DNA of 57,031 nucleotides, taken from Pseudomonadota bacterium. Its GTDB lineage: Bacteria; Pseudomonadota; Alphaproteobacteria; Sphingomonadales; Sphingomonadaceae. This document shows positions 25,030-34,603 of the stretch, piece by piece. The position numbers and the translations under genes were made by a program. Numbering within the stretch: position 1 is the first letter of the stretch; the number at the start of each line of letters is the position of its first letter. The DNA is taken from NCBI GenBank assembly GCA_021847605.1, contig JAJZQN010000028.1:1-57031 (forward strand). The letters are read 5' to 3'. The notes beneath the pieces were generated by a model that worked only from the letters and a program-made list of their open reading frames with translations, did no database searches and was not told the origin of the DNA.

Positions 25030-26394
25030 TCATTCTTCCGATTTAGTCCGGTGGCTGTTTGCCGCTTCCGGAGGCTGGCGATGCATCCCACCGCTGTCCG
25101 GGTTTTCTTTACGTATCGACTTGACCGAGGCGTCGGCGACGGCTCGGCGACGTGCGTAGGCGATTGAGAAAAATGCGATTACCGCAACCAGCGGAGCCAA
25201 ACCCCCCAGGACAATAACGGAGGAAAAGGGGGGGAATGCCTTCTCGGCTGCCTTGAGAGGGTATCCGATTAGGCCGAGCGCGTAGTAGCCCACGGCAACC
25301 GCTGAGAGTCCCTCGACCAGGTGTTGGAGGCGAAGCTGCATGCGAACGCTGCGGTCCATTGAAGCAAGCAGCGACGCATTCTGATTTTCAATGTGTGTCT
25401 CGACCCGTGCGCGCAGGAGGGCAGTGAACTGTGCGGCTCGAAGGCTGACCTGGGCTAGGCGCGTCTGAAAATCCCGGCATGTTCGGACCGCTGGATTAAA
25501 GCGCCTTCCGGTGAAGTCGCTAAGCGACTGGAATCCTGGAAGGCGCGATACAACGAGATCGGTAAGCCGCTCTGCGACGATCTCAGCATAGGCGGCCGTG
25601 GCGCTCAGCCTTGAATCCGTTTCACTCGCTAATGTTAGCAATCTTGCGGTCAGCGACGACAGAGAGGCAAGAAGGCTATCATCAGTGCGCGAAGAATCGC
25701 GCAATGCCCGACCAGTCTCGTCCAGACTGCGCTCGATCTCATCCAGCACGCTCCAACCATGTCGCGCAGTCGGCAAACCGAGAAGCGCGAGGTTCCGATA
25801 GTTCCCCAGTTCCTGCACGCGCTGGATACAGCGGGAAACCTCGTCAACGCTTGCGCCATTGGTCGCGACCACTAGGCGCCCATACCCTTCTGCATGTATG
25901 CGAAAGTCGCTCCAGATCCGGATGGCATCGTCGACGACGCATGAAACCAAATGGGCAGGGTGAAATGCAGCTCTCTCGATAAGCTCGGCGGCAGCGCTGT
26001 CGCTGGTGACGACGACGATCTGCGTGGCGCGGATCACGCTGCCAGGAAGCTCTTCCATCCAGGTCAAAGCCTCTGCAGAAGGTCCGGTCAGGGGTAAGTT
26101 CCACTCCGGATTTTTGTTTTCCGTAGCAAATGTAAGGGTGGTTGTGATTGCCTCGCTATGCCTTTCCCAAGCGATACGGACAGCATCTTTCCAGCCGGTT
26201 TCCATATGTCGCGCGGTACGATCGAGCTCTGCACCACGCAGATCGCTGATCACGGACCACTCCTTCTCCCACTGCTCGTCATCGAGCAGTCGTACGGTCT
26301 GTATGGCGAGCGCCGGCGGATCTAGTCTCGCAAATCGCCGCAGGTGCATTTCGTTGACGACCTGTCGGCGCAAGGCATGTTCATGAAGGCGCAT
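25030..26394 (-). CDS. DUF3422 family membrane-anchored protein
   Basis: 454 residues. The N-terminus MRLHEHALRRQVVNEMHLRR, the LDDEQWEKEWSVISD and the RWER-like SEAITTTLTFA section correspond to DUF3422. Two hydrophobic segments near the C-terminus (HLVEGLSAVAVGYYALGLIG and VIVLGGLAPLVAVIAFFSIA) are probable membrane helices that follow a long helical region. RBS AAGGAG lies before the ATG. Function unknown. It is transcribed toward the FadL set but separated by 111 bases and an operator-like palindrome, and is divergent from the beta-oxidation operon. Confidence 0.8.
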   Translation of the reverse strand: MRLHEHALRRQVVNEMHLRRFARLDPPALAIQTVRLLDDEQWEKEWSVISDLRGAELDRTARHMETGWKDAVRIAWERHSEAITTTLTFATENKNPEWNLPLTGPSAEALTWMEELPGSVIRATQIVVVTSDSAAAELIERAAFHPAHLVSCVVDDAIRIWSDFRIHAEGYGRLVVATNGASVDEVSRCIQRVQELGNYRNLALLGLPTARHGWSVLDEIERSLDETGRALRDSSRTDDSLLASLSSLTARLLTLASETDSRLSATAAYAEIVAERLTDLVVSRLPGFQSLSDFTGRRFNPAVRTCRDFQTRLAQVSLRAAQFTALLRARVETHIENQNASLLASMDRSVRMQLRLQHLVEGLSAVAVGYYALGLIGYPLKAAEKAFPPFSSVIVLGGLAPLVAVIAFFSIAYARRRAVADASVKSIRKENPDSGGMHRQPPEAANSHRTKSEE

Positions 26395-26591
26395 TTCGAA
26401 TCTCCTTCAGCGCGGCGCACGCTACCTTTGTGGATGGGCCGGGATCGCCGCATTGCCGGACGCATCAGCGTTTGCTTGGGTCGGGGCTGGGGGCGGGTTT
26501 TCAGGCATTCCTTGCTGTCACGGCCACCCTCCTTCTTCACATGGCCCGTGCTCGCTCGCGCCGCCTCTGGGTATCATGCCAAACATTTCTG

Positions 26592-26607
26592 TTGACGTAT
26601 ACGTCAA
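26592..26607. promoter_or_regulatory. Perfect palindrome TTGACGTATACGTCAA, candidate MerR operator
   Basis: A perfect 16-bp palindrome in the 276-base gap between divergent DUF3422 and thiolase genes, 64 bases before the thiolase ATG. The form is close to the LiuR-type MerR motif as I recall it. A variant copy is at 24995. It is the probable control site for the plus-strand beta-oxidation operon and possibly DUF3422. Confidence 0.65.
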
Positions 26608-26670
26608 TATAAGCACCATTAGGTCATCAGCGTGTTTCTGATTCCCGATTCCATGGAGAGGCTTCGATCG

Positions 26671-27807
26671 ATGCGTAATGTGGTTGTCGCGGGTTATGCC
26701 CGTTCGCCGTTTCATCTGGCTGGCAAGGGCGCGCTTGCGCGCGTCCGCCCGGACGATCTGGCTGCTCAGGTCATCCGCGGTCTGATTGAACGTACCGGTG
26801 TAAAGCCCGAGGATATCGAGGATATCGTGCTCGGTTGCGCCTTCCCCGAGGGGGAGCAAGGCTTCAACGTCGCGCGTCTCATCGGCCTTCTGGCTGATCT
26901 GCCGCTCTCGGTCGCTGGCATGACGGTCAACCGCTTCTGCGGATCGTCGATGAGTTCTGTGCACATCGCTGCCGGGCAGATTCAACTGGGCGCGGGCGAG
27001 GTCTTTATCTGCGCGGGCGTCGAATCGATGAGCCGTGTACCGATGATGGGGTTCAATCCGCTTCCGAACGCTGAGCTGGCCAAGAAGACGGCCGCCTATC
27101 TCGGGATGGGCGACACTGCTGAAAACGTCGCCACCAAGTATCAGATTTCGCGTGCGCAGCAGGAAGCCTTTGCCGTCGCGAGCCAGGACAAGGCCGCCTC
27201 CGCCATCGCTGCGGGCAAGCTCGAGGCCGAGATCGTGCCGATTCCGACCAAAGCCGGCATCGTCGACAAGGACGGCACGCCGCGTCCCGGAACGACGGTG
27301 GAAGCGCTTGCCGGCCTCAAGCCTGCCTTTGCCCAAGAAGGAACCGTAACCGCAGGCACATCTTCACCCTTGACCGATGGCGCCAGCGCGGTTCTCATCG
27401 CCAGCGAAGACTATGCGCTTGCCAACGGGCTTCCCATTCTGGCGCGGATCAAGTCGGTCGCGGTCTCGGGATGTCAGCCCGAGATCATGGGCATCGGTCC
27501 GGTTGAGGCTTCGCGCAAGGCGCTTGGCCGTGCAGGCCTCGATGTTGGACAACTCGATATTGTCGAGTTGAACGAGGCTTTCGCCAGCCAGTCGCTGGCT
27601 TGCATTTCCGATCTTGGGCTCGATGTCGACAAGGTCAATGTCGACGGTGGCGCGATCGCCATCGGCCATCCTTTGGGAGCGACCGGCGCGCGCATTGTGG
27701 GCAAGGCTGCGGCGCTGCTGAAGCGCGAAGGTGGCAAATATGCGCTCGCGACCCAGTGCATCGGTGGCGGGCAGGGGATCGCGACGGTGCTGGAGGCAGC
27801 GGAATGA
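26671..27807 (+). CDS. Acetyl-CoA acyltransferase (thiolase)
   Basis: 378 residues from ATG 26671, ten bases after GGAGAGG; two upstream in-frame ATGs (26632, 26653) lack such a site and would extend past the normal N-terminus RNVVVAGYARSPFHLAGKG. The nucleophilic Cys is in VNRFCGSSMSSV, and the other active-site elements are IAIGHPLGATGARI and the second Cys in ATQCIGGGQGIA. ELNEAFASQSLA is also conserved. It performs the last, thiolytic step of beta-oxidation. ATGA-coupled to the next gene, the usual FadA-FadB type pairing. Confidence 0.92.
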   Translation: MRNVVVAGYARSPFHLAGKGALARVRPDDLAAQVIRGLIERTGVKPEDIEDIVLGCAFPEGEQGFNVARLIGLLADLPLSVAGMTVNRFCGSSMSSVHIAAGQIQLGAGEVFICAGVESMSRVPMMGFNPLPNAELAKKTAAYLGMGDTAENVATKYQISRAQQEAFAVASQDKAASAIAAGKLEAEIVPIPTKAGIVDKDGTPRPGTTVEALAGLKPAFAQEGTVTAGTSSPLTDGASAVLIASEDYALANGLPILARIKSVAVSGCQPEIMGIGPVEASRKALGRAGLDVGQLDIVELNEAFASQSLACISDLGLDVDKVNVDGGAIAIGHPLGATGARIVGKAAALLKREGGKYALATQCIGGGQGIATVLEAAE

Positions 27808-30131
27808 GCGGCCCTGCTTCCGTGAAGAAGGTCTGCGTCATCGGCGCAGGCACGATGGGTGCGGGCATCGCGGCGCAGGTCGCTAATGCCGGTATTCCCG
27901 TTCTCCTCCTCGATATCGTGCGCGATCCTGATGATCGCAACGCCGTGGCGGCGGGCGCGGTGGCCAAGATGCTCAAGACGGACCCGGCTCCTTTCATGTC
28001 GAAGGCGGCGGCAAAGCTGGTCGAAACTGGCAATATCGAGGACGATCTGGCGAAAATCGCCGATTGTGACTGGATCGTCGAGGCGATTGTCGAACGGCTG
28101 GATCTCAAGCACGGGCTTTACGAGAAGATCGAGGCGCATCGCAGACCGGATGCGGCCGTGTCATCCAACACCTCGACCATCCCGCTGGGGCAACTGATCG
28201 AGGGGCGGTCGGAAGGCTTTCGCAGCCACTTTCTTATCACCCATTTCTTTAATCCGCCCCGCTATATGCGGCTGCTGGAGATCGTGACAGGAGCCGAGAG
28301 CGATACGGCTCTGGTGGAACGGATCGCCGACTTCGCAGATCGCACGCTTGGGAAGAGCGTGGTTCGCGCAAAGGATACACCGGGCTTCATCGCCAATCGC
28401 ATTGGCACCTTCTGGATTCAGGCGGCGCTCAACGCAGCCTTCGACCTGGGAATCACGGTCGAACAGGCTGATGCGATCGCCGGAAAGCCCATGGGGGTTC
28501 CCAAGACGGGGGTCTTCGGGCTTGTCGACCTCGTGGGCATTGATCTCATGCCCTATCTGCAAAAGAGCCTGACCTCGACCCTGCCCGCCGATGATCCCTA
28601 TCAGGCGATCGCGCGGCCCGCGCCGCTGATCGACCGGATGATCGCGGACGGCTATTCCGGCCGCAAGGGCAAAGGCGGCTTTTACCGCCTGAACCGAGAT
28701 GCCGGGAAACGCAAGGAGGCCATCGATCTTTCGACCGGCGGCTATCGGCCTGTCATCAAGGCGCCGTCTGTTCCCGGCGCGGCTGGTAAAGGCGATCTCG
28801 CAGCTCTTATTGCCTTGCCCGGTGATGCGGGCGCTTACGCCTGGGCCATCCTCGGTGCGACCCTGTCCTACGCCGCCAGCCTCGTGCCGGAAATCGCTGA
28901 CGACATCGTTGGCGTCGATACGGCGATGAAGCTTGGGTATAACTGGAAGTTCGGGCCCTTCGAACTCATCGACAAGATCGGCGCGGTGAAGCTCGCCGAA
29001 CGGCTCGCCGCCGAAGGCCGTCCAGTGCCGGCGCTGCTGACGTTAGCGGGAGATCGCAGTTTCTACCGCGTGGAAAATGGCAAACGGCAATATCTTGGAC
29101 TGGATGGCGATTATCATGATGTCGTCAGGCCCGAAGGTGTCTTGTTGCTCGAGGACATCAAGCTCTCCTCGCAGCCGCTGATCAAGAACGGTTCGGCCGC
29201 ACTCTGGGATATGGGCGACGGTGTGGTGGCCTTCGAATTCACCGGCAAGATGAACGCCCTCGACGGTGACGTCATGGCCCTGATCGGCAAAGCCATCCCG
29301 TTGGTGCAAGAGAAATACAAAGCGCTGGTCGTCTATAATGAAGGCAGCAACTTCTCGGCCGGCGCGAATCTCGGGCTTGCCCTGTTCGCGCTCAATATCG
29401 CGGCATGGGGCGAAATCGAAAAGCTCGTCGCGGGTGGCCAGGAAGCCTACAAGGCGCTTAAATATGCGCCGTTCCCGGTGGTGAGCGCGCCATCGGGCAT
29501 GGCCCTAGGCGGTGGTTGTGAAATACTGCTGAACAGCGACGCGGTTCAGGCACATGCCGAAAGTTATATCGGCCTCGTCGAATGTGGGGTGGGCCTGATC
29601 CCCGGCTGGGGTGGCTGCGGCGAGATGCTCGATCGCTGGCGGCAGAATCCCGCTTTGCCCAAAGGGCCCATGCCTTCCGTCGCAAAGGTTTTCGAGACCG
29701 TTTCGACAGCGACGGTCGCCAAATCCGCGGCCGAAGCAAAAGAATATGGCTTCCTGCGACCCAGCGACGGCATCACGATGAATCGCGATCGTCTTCTCAG
29801 CGATGCGAAGGCGAAGGCTCTTGCACTGGTCGAGGGATATGCGCCGCCCGCTCCGCCGGAATTTCGTCTGCCTGGAGCCGGCGGTAAGGTGGCCCTCGAA
29901 CTCGCCGTCGAAGGCTTCCAGGCTCGCGGTCTCGCCACGTCCTATGACGGGGTGGTCTCGGGTGCGCTCGCCGATGTGCTGTCTGGCGGGGAGAAGGATC
30001 TGATCGATATCGTCAGCGAAGCCGATCTTCTCGCACTGGAGCGCAAGGCTTTCATGCAGCTCGTTCGTGACCCGCGTACGCAGGCGCGCGTGGAGCAGAT
30101 GCTTGTGACCGGCAAGCCGCTTCGCAACTGA
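27804..30131 (+). CDS. 3-hydroxyacyl-CoA dehydrogenase/enoyl-CoA hydratase (FadN-like order)
   Basis: 775 residues from ATG 27804, overlapping the thiolase stop. The dehydrogenase comes first: Rossmann motif VIGAGTMGAGIA at residues 12-23, SSNTSTIPL, HFFNPPRYMRLLEIV, then a second dehydrogenase domain to about residue 440. The hydratase follows (about 465-700): NFSAGANLGL oxyanion region, GGGCEI and VECGVGLIPGWGG, which carry the two catalytic Glu. This dehydrogenase-first order is that of Bacillus FadN, reversed from E. coli FadB. The two middle steps of beta-oxidation are thus in one chain. Confidence 0.92.
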   Translation: MSGPASVKKVCVIGAGTMGAGIAAQVANAGIPVLLLDIVRDPDDRNAVAAGAVAKMLKTDPAPFMSKAAAKLVETGNIEDDLAKIADCDWIVEAIVERLDLKHGLYEKIEAHRRPDAAVSSNTSTIPLGQLIEGRSEGFRSHFLITHFFNPPRYMRLLEIVTGAESDTALVERIADFADRTLGKSVVRAKDTPGFIANRIGTFWIQAALNAAFDLGITVEQADAIAGKPMGVPKTGVFGLVDLVGIDLMPYLQKSLTSTLPADDPYQAIARPAPLIDRMIADGYSGRKGKGGFYRLNRDAGKRKEAIDLSTGGYRPVIKAPSVPGAAGKGDLAALIALPGDAGAYAWAILGATLSYAASLVPEIADDIVGVDTAMKLGYNWKFGPFELIDKIGAVKLAERLAAEGRPVPALLTLAGDRSFYRVENGKRQYLGLDGDYHDVVRPEGVLLLEDIKLSSQPLIKNGSAALWDMGDGVVAFEFTGKMNALDGDVMALIGKAIPLVQEKYKALVVYNEGSNFSAGANLGLALFALNIAAWGEIEKLVAGGQEAYKALKYAPFPVVSAPSGMALGGGCEILLNSDAVQAHAESYIGLVECGVGLIPGWGGCGEMLDRWRQNPALPKGPMPSVAKVFETVSTATVAKSAAEAKEYGFLRPSDGITMNRDRLLSDAKAKALALVEGYAPPAPPEFRLPGAGGKVALELAVEGFQARGLATSYDGVVSGALADVLSGGEKDLIDIVSEADLLALERKAFMQLVRDPRTQARVEQMLVTGKPLRN

Positions 30132-30186
30132 CAAGATGCGGGTCGTGCGCCGTCAGGTGCGTTGGCCCGCGGGGAGATATTTAACC

Positions 30187-31977
30187 ATGCAAGTCTATGA
30201 CGCTCCACTGCGCGACATGCGCTTTGTCCTCAACGAGCTCCATCAGGATGACGGTTTCGGGAATATCCCCGCATTGTCCGAGTTCACCCCGGACCTGACC
30301 GATGCGGTGCTCGAGGAAGCAGCCCGCTTCTGCCGCGATGTGCTCTTGCCGCTCAACCGATCGGGTGACGAGGAAGGCTGCCACCTCGAAAATGGCGTGG
30401 TGCGCACGCCGCAAGGTTTTCCGGAAGCCTATCGCCAGTTCGCCGAAGGCGGCTGGACCTCGCTCGCGTCCGATCCGGAATGGGGTGGTCAGGGTCTACC
30501 GGAGGCGGTGAACAAGCTCGTCGAGGAAATGATCTGTTCGGCTAATCTGAGCTTTGGCCTCTACCCAGGGCTCACCCACGGCGCAACGACTGCCCTAGAA
30601 GGCCATGGCAGTGATGCGCTCAAACAGGCCTATCTGCCCAAGATGGTGAGTGGCCAGTGGTCGGGCACCATGTGCTTGACCGAACCGCATTGCGGTACCG
30701 ATCTTGGTCTTTTGCGTTCGCGCGCCGTGCCCCAGGGCGACGGCAGCTACAAGGTCACGGGCTCTAAGATCTTCATCTCAGCCGGCGAGCATGACCTCAC
30801 CGAAAATATCATTCATCTGGTTCTGGCGCGCCTCCCCGATGCGCCAAAAGGCGTGAAGGGCATCAGCCTGTTTCTCGTGCCCAAATATCTCCCGAAGGAG
30901 GATGGCACTCCGGGACCATCGAACGGCGTGCAATGCGCGGCCATCGAACATAAGATGGGCCTCAAGGCATCCGCTACATGCCAGATGAATTTTGACGATT
31001 CCGTCGGTTGGCTGGTCGGCGAGCCCAATAAGGGCATGGCCGCGATGTTCACGATGATGAATACCGAGCGCGTGTCGGTAGGCATCCAGGGGCTGGGCGT
31101 GGGCGAGGCCGCTTATCAGGCGGCGGCATGGTATGCGAAAGACCGGATCCAGGGTCGCGCACTTTCTGGACCCAAATATCCCGATCAGGCGGCCGATCCC
31201 ATCATCGTGCATCCTGACGTACGGCGCATGCTGATGACGATGCGCGCCTATAATGAGGGTTGTCGCGCCTTGTCGGCCTGGGTGTCTCGCGCGCTCGATG
31301 CGGAGAAGCATTCGCCGGAACCGGAAGTGCGGCAGCGTGCATCGGATTTCATTGCGCTGATGACGCCGGTCGTCAAAGCCATGTTCACCGACATGTCCTT
31401 TGAAAGCGCCAACCTGGCGGTCCAATGTTATGGTGGACATGGATACATTCGCGAGAGCGGCGTCGAGCAATATGCTCGCGATGCCCGCATCACCATGATC
31501 TACGAGGGCACGAACGGGGTTCAGGCACTTGACCTCGTCGGTCGAAAGCTTGGCGCTCATATGGGTCGTTATCTGCGCAGCTTCTTCCATCCCGTTTCGG
31601 CCTTCATCGAGGAGAACAATGTCGACGGGCCGATGAAGCCGATGGTCGAGGCGCTTGCCAAGGCATTTGGCGCGCTTCAGCTTTCGACCGCGACAGTCGC
31701 CCAGCGAGCAATGAAGGATCCGGAGGAAGCCGGTGCCGCGTCGACAGATTATCTTCGTCTGCTCGGTCTGGTCGCGATGGGCTATTGTTTTGCCAAAGCC
31801 ACAAAAATCGCCGGATTTCAGCTGTTTTTCGGAACTGAAGACAAGCGATTCTACGACGCCAAGATCAAGACGGCGACATTCTTCTTCGAGCGAATCCTGC
31901 CGCAGGCGACCGCGCACTTCCTGTCGATCAAGGCAGGCAAGAAGTCGATGATGGCGCTGGAGGATGAGATCTTTTGA
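30187..31977 (+). CDS. Acyl-CoA dehydrogenase, large (about 600 residue) type
   Basis: 596 residues from ATG 30187 (GGGAG about 13 bases before); an upstream in-frame ATG at 30136 gives an unnatural Arg-rich leader. Features are SGTMCLTEPHCGTDLGLLRS (FAD/substrate loop), KVTGSKIFISAGEHDL, and MMNTERVSVGIQGLGVGEAA. QCYGGHGYIRESGVEQYARD and the catalytic-base segment ITMIYEGTNGVQALDLVGRK complete the set. The longer C-terminal extension is typical of the FadE12/AcdA-type large enzymes. It makes the first oxidation of acyl-CoA and passes electrons to ETF, encoded downstream. Confidence 0.93.
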   Translation: MQVYDAPLRDMRFVLNELHQDDGFGNIPALSEFTPDLTDAVLEEAARFCRDVLLPLNRSGDEEGCHLENGVVRTPQGFPEAYRQFAEGGWTSLASDPEWGGQGLPEAVNKLVEEMICSANLSFGLYPGLTHGATTALEGHGSDALKQAYLPKMVSGQWSGTMCLTEPHCGTDLGLLRSRAVPQGDGSYKVTGSKIFISAGEHDLTENIIHLVLARLPDAPKGVKGISLFLVPKYLPKEDGTPGPSNGVQCAAIEHKMGLKASATCQMNFDDSVGWLVGEPNKGMAAMFTMMNTERVSVGIQGLGVGEAAYQAAAWYAKDRIQGRALSGPKYPDQAADPIIVHPDVRRMLMTMRAYNEGCRALSAWVSRALDAEKHSPEPEVRQRASDFIALMTPVVKAMFTDMSFESANLAVQCYGGHGYIRESGVEQYARDARITMIYEGTNGVQALDLVGRKLGAHMGRYLRSFFHPVSAFIEENNVDGPMKPMVEALAKAFGALQLSTATVAQRAMKDPEEAGAASTDYLRLLGLVAMGYCFAKATKIAGFQLFFGTEDKRFYDAKIKTATFFFERILPQATAHFLSIKAGKKSMMALEDEIF

Positions 31978-32876
31978 CGCTCCCCGCACTTCTTGGCGAC
32001 CGACTTGCGATCCCGGCCATCGTCGCGCCGATGTTTCTGGTCTCTGGTCCGGACCTGGTGGTCGAGTGCTGCAAGGCAGGGTTGCTGGGCACTTTTCCCG
32101 TCCTCAACCAGCGTAGCAGCGAAGGCTATGGAGAATGGCTCGACGAGATAGAGGGACGGCTTGCGGGGGAAGAGGGGGCTGCGCCCTTCGGTGTCAATCT
32201 CATCGTTCACAAAAGCAATCCCAGGCTCGAGGCTGATCTGGAGTTGACGGTCCGGCACCGCGTACCGCTCGTCATCACCTCGCTGGGTGCGGCAGCCGAG
32301 GTGGTTCAGGTCGTGCAGGGTTATGGGGGTCTCGTGTTTCACGACGTTACCAGCGTGCGCCATGCGGAAAAAGCGGTAGCTGCCGGCGTGGATGGACTGA
32401 TCGCGGTGGCAGCCGGGGCAGGGGGGCATGGCGGAACGTTAAGTCCTTTTGCTCTGGTCGAAGAAATACGCCGCTTCTTTTCGGGGCCGCTGGCGCTGGC
32501 AGGCGCCATTACGCGGGGCCAGCAGATCGCCGCCGCCCGTCTGATGGGGGCGGACCTGGCTTATATCGGCTCGCACTTCATCGCTGCGGAGGAGAGTCTC
32601 GCTGGCGGAGACCAGAAAGATATGATGATCGAAGCGAATGCCGCCGACATCGTCTACACCGATCGCGTCACCGGGATCGGTGCCAACTTCCTGGGACGTA
32701 GCCTCGCAGCCGCAAGCGTTCCCGAGCAGCATGGCGCCCTCTCGCTCTCCGAGGAAGCGCGTGCCTGGAAGACGGTCTGGTCGGCGGGGCACGGCGTGGG
32801 GTCGACGCAGGCGCGGCGCTCCGCGCGCGCGCTGTGCGATGACCTCAAGCATGAATTCGAAGCGACACTTCAATGA
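31974..32876 (+). CDS. Nitronate monooxygenase-family flavoprotein
   Basis: 300 residues from a TTG start that overlaps the preceding stop (TTGA at 31974-31977). FMN-barrel features are IVAPMFLVSGPDLVVECCKA, GVNLIVHKSN, VAVAAGAGGHGGTLSPFALV, and LAGAITRGQQIAAARLMGAD (phosphate binding). It belongs to the NMO/2-nitropropane dioxygenase family, which also includes FabK-type enoyl reductases. In a beta-oxidation operon it may detoxify nitro-acids or reduce unsaturated intermediates; which one cannot be told. Confidence 0.85.
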   Translation: MTLPALLGDRLAIPAIVAPMFLVSGPDLVVECCKAGLLGTFPVLNQRSSEGYGEWLDEIEGRLAGEEGAAPFGVNLIVHKSNPRLEADLELTVRHRVPLVITSLGAAAEVVQVVQGYGGLVFHDVTSVRHAEKAVAAGVDGLIAVAAGAGGHGGTLSPFALVEEIRRFFSGPLALAGAITRGQQIAAARLMGADLAYIGSHFIAAEESLAGGDQKDMMIEANAADIVYTDRVTGIGANFLGRSLAAASVPEQHGALSLSEEARAWKTVWSAGHGVGSTQARRSARALCDDLKHEFEATLQ

Positions 32877-32892
32877 CAGATAGGATGTCCTG

Positions 32893-33642
32893 ATGAAGAT
32901 CCTTGTGCCCGTGAAGCGGGTTATCGATTACAATGTGAAGCCGCGCGTGAAGGCGGATGGCACGGGCGTGGACTTGGCCAACGTCAAGATGAGCATGAAC
33001 CCGTTCGACGAAATCGCCGTCGAGGAAGCCATTCGCCTGAAGGAAAAGGGCGCGGCGAGCGAGGTCGTGGCGGTATCGATCGGCGTTGCCAAGGCGCAGG
33101 AAACTCTGCGCACGGCGCTCGCCATGGGTGCGGACCGCGCAATCCTGATCCAGACCGATGATGATGTCGAACCGCTGGGCGTCGCCAAGCTGCTCGCCAA
33201 GGTGCAGGAAGAGGAAGGCGCTGGCCTGATCATCCTGGGCAAGCAGGCGATCGACGACGACAGCAACCAGACCGGCCAGATGCTCGCCGCGCTGCTGAAC
33301 CTGCCGCAGGGCACGTTCGCCAGCAAGGTCGAGGTCGAGGGCGACAAGGTTAACGTCACCCGCGAAGTCGATGGCGGCCTGGAGACGGTGAAGCTCAACA
33401 CCCCGGCGATCATCACCACCGACCTGCGCCTCAACGAGCCGCGCTATGCGTCGCTGCCGAACATCATGAAGGCCAAGTCCAAGCCGCTGGCGAACAAGGC
33501 GCCAGCTGATTACGGCGTCGATATCGCGCCACGGCTGGAGACGCTCAAGGTCGTCGAGCCGACCAAGCGTTCGGCCGGCATCAAGGTTGCCGATGTCGAT
33601 GAACTGGTGGCCAAACTCAAGGCCCTGGGAGTTGCGGCGTGA
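32893..33642 (+). CDS. etfB: Electron transfer flavoprotein beta subunit
   Basis: 249 residues, standard EtfB length: [74 protein letters not shown] and TADLRL-type [22 protein letters not shown] (EtfB signature). AMP-binding subunit that with EtfA carries electrons from acyl-CoA dehydrogenases to the quinone pool. It may also serve the D2HGDH-like protein of the same window. Followed after 25 bases by etfA. Confidence 0.95.
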   Translation: MKILVPVKRVIDYNVKPRVKADGTGVDLANVKMSMNPFDEIAVEEAIRLKEKGAASEVVAVSIGVAKAQETLRTALAMGADRAILIQTDDDVEPLGVAKLLAKVQEEEGAGLIILGKQAIDDDSNQTGQMLAALLNLPQGTFASKVEVEGDKVNVTREVDGGLETVKLNTPAIITTDLRLNEPRYASLPNIMKAKSKPLANKAPADYGVDIAPRLETLKVVEPTKRSAGIKVADVDELVAKLKALGVAA

Positions 33643-33667
33643 GCCGCCGGAAAGCAGGAGTTGCAGC

Positions 33668-34600
33668 ATGACGAAGACGCTCGTTTGGGTCGAACATGAG
33701 GGCGGGGCCGTCAAGGATGCGACCCTTTCTGCCGTGACCGCCGCAGCGAAGCTGGGCGAAGTCCATATGCTGGTCGTCGGCCAAGGCGTCGACGGCGTTG
33801 CCGCAGAAGCCGCCAGGATCGCCGGCGTGGGCAAGGTCCATGTCGCCGACGACGGGGCTTTTGCCCATGCGCTGGCCGAGAATGTCGCGCCGCTGATCGT
33901 CGAACTGATGGGCCATCATGACGCGTTCGTCGCGCCGGCCACCAGCAACGGCAAGAACGTCGCGCCGCGCGTCGCTGCACTGCTGGACGTCATGCAGATC
34001 AGCGACATCCTGTCGGTTGAGAGCGAGGACACGTTCACCCGTCCAATCTATGCCGGCAATGCCATCGCCACGGTCAGGTCGAAGGACGCCAAGAAGGTCA
34101 TCACTGTTCGCGGCACGGCCTTTGACAAGGCGTCGAAGGACAGCGGCAGCGGTGTGGTGGAAGCCGTGAACTCGACCGGGGACAAGGGTATTTCCTCCTT
34201 CGTCGGCGGCGAGATCGTCAAGCTGGAACGGCCCGAGCTAACCAGCGCCAAGATCATCGTGTCGGGCGGCCGTGCGTTGAAGGATGGCGAGACGTTCGAA
34301 GCGACTATCTTTCCGTTGGCTGACAAGCTGGGCGCAGCGGTTGGTGCAAGCCGCGCCGCGGTCGATGCAGGCTATGTGCCCAACGACTATCAGGTCGGCC
34401 AGACCGGTAAGATCGTAGCTCCCGAAGTCTATATCGCCGTCGGCATCTCCGGCGCGATTCAGCATCTCGCCGGCATGAAAGACTCAAAGACCATCATCGC
34501 CATCAATAAGGATGAGGATGCCCCGATCTTTCAGGTAGCGGACATCGGCCTGGTTGGCGACCTGTTCAAGGTTGTGCCAGAGCTTGCAGAAAAGCTCTAG
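33668..34600 (+). CDS. etfA: Electron transfer flavoprotein alpha subunit
   Basis: 310 residues from ATG 33668, after GCAGGAG. The C-terminal FAD domain has IVSGGRALKDGETFE and LGAAVGASRAAVDAGYVPND, then YQVGQTGKIVAPEVYIAVGI, SGAIQHLAGM and INKDEDAPIFQVADIGLVGD, the EtfA signature. A frame upstream of this ATG overlaps etfB and is not the natural N-terminus, which is MTKTLVWVEHEGG. Partner of EtfB. Confidence 0.95.
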   Translation: MTKTLVWVEHEGGAVKDATLSAVTAAAKLGEVHMLVVGQGVDGVAAEAARIAGVGKVHVADDGAFAHALAENVAPLIVELMGHHDAFVAPATSNGKNVAPRVAALLDVMQISDILSVESEDTFTRPIYAGNAIATVRSKDAKKVITVRGTAFDKASKDSGSGVVEAVNSTGDKGISSFVGGEIVKLERPELTSAKIIVSGGRALKDGETFEATIFPLADKLGAAVGASRAAVDAGYVPNDYQVGQTGKIVAPEVYIAVGISGAIQHLAGMKDSKTIIAINKDEDAPIFQVADIGLVGDLFKVVPELAEKL

Positions 34601-34603
34601 GCG

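Noticed and set aside
27600..27803. N-terminal extension of the dehydrogenase/hydratase
   Set aside because: It overlaps the thiolase and is Arg/Cys-rich; the ATGA-coupled start at 27804 leads straight into the Rossmann fold.
30778..31989. A 403-codon minus-strand open frame
   Set aside because: Antisense to the acyl-CoA dehydrogenase.
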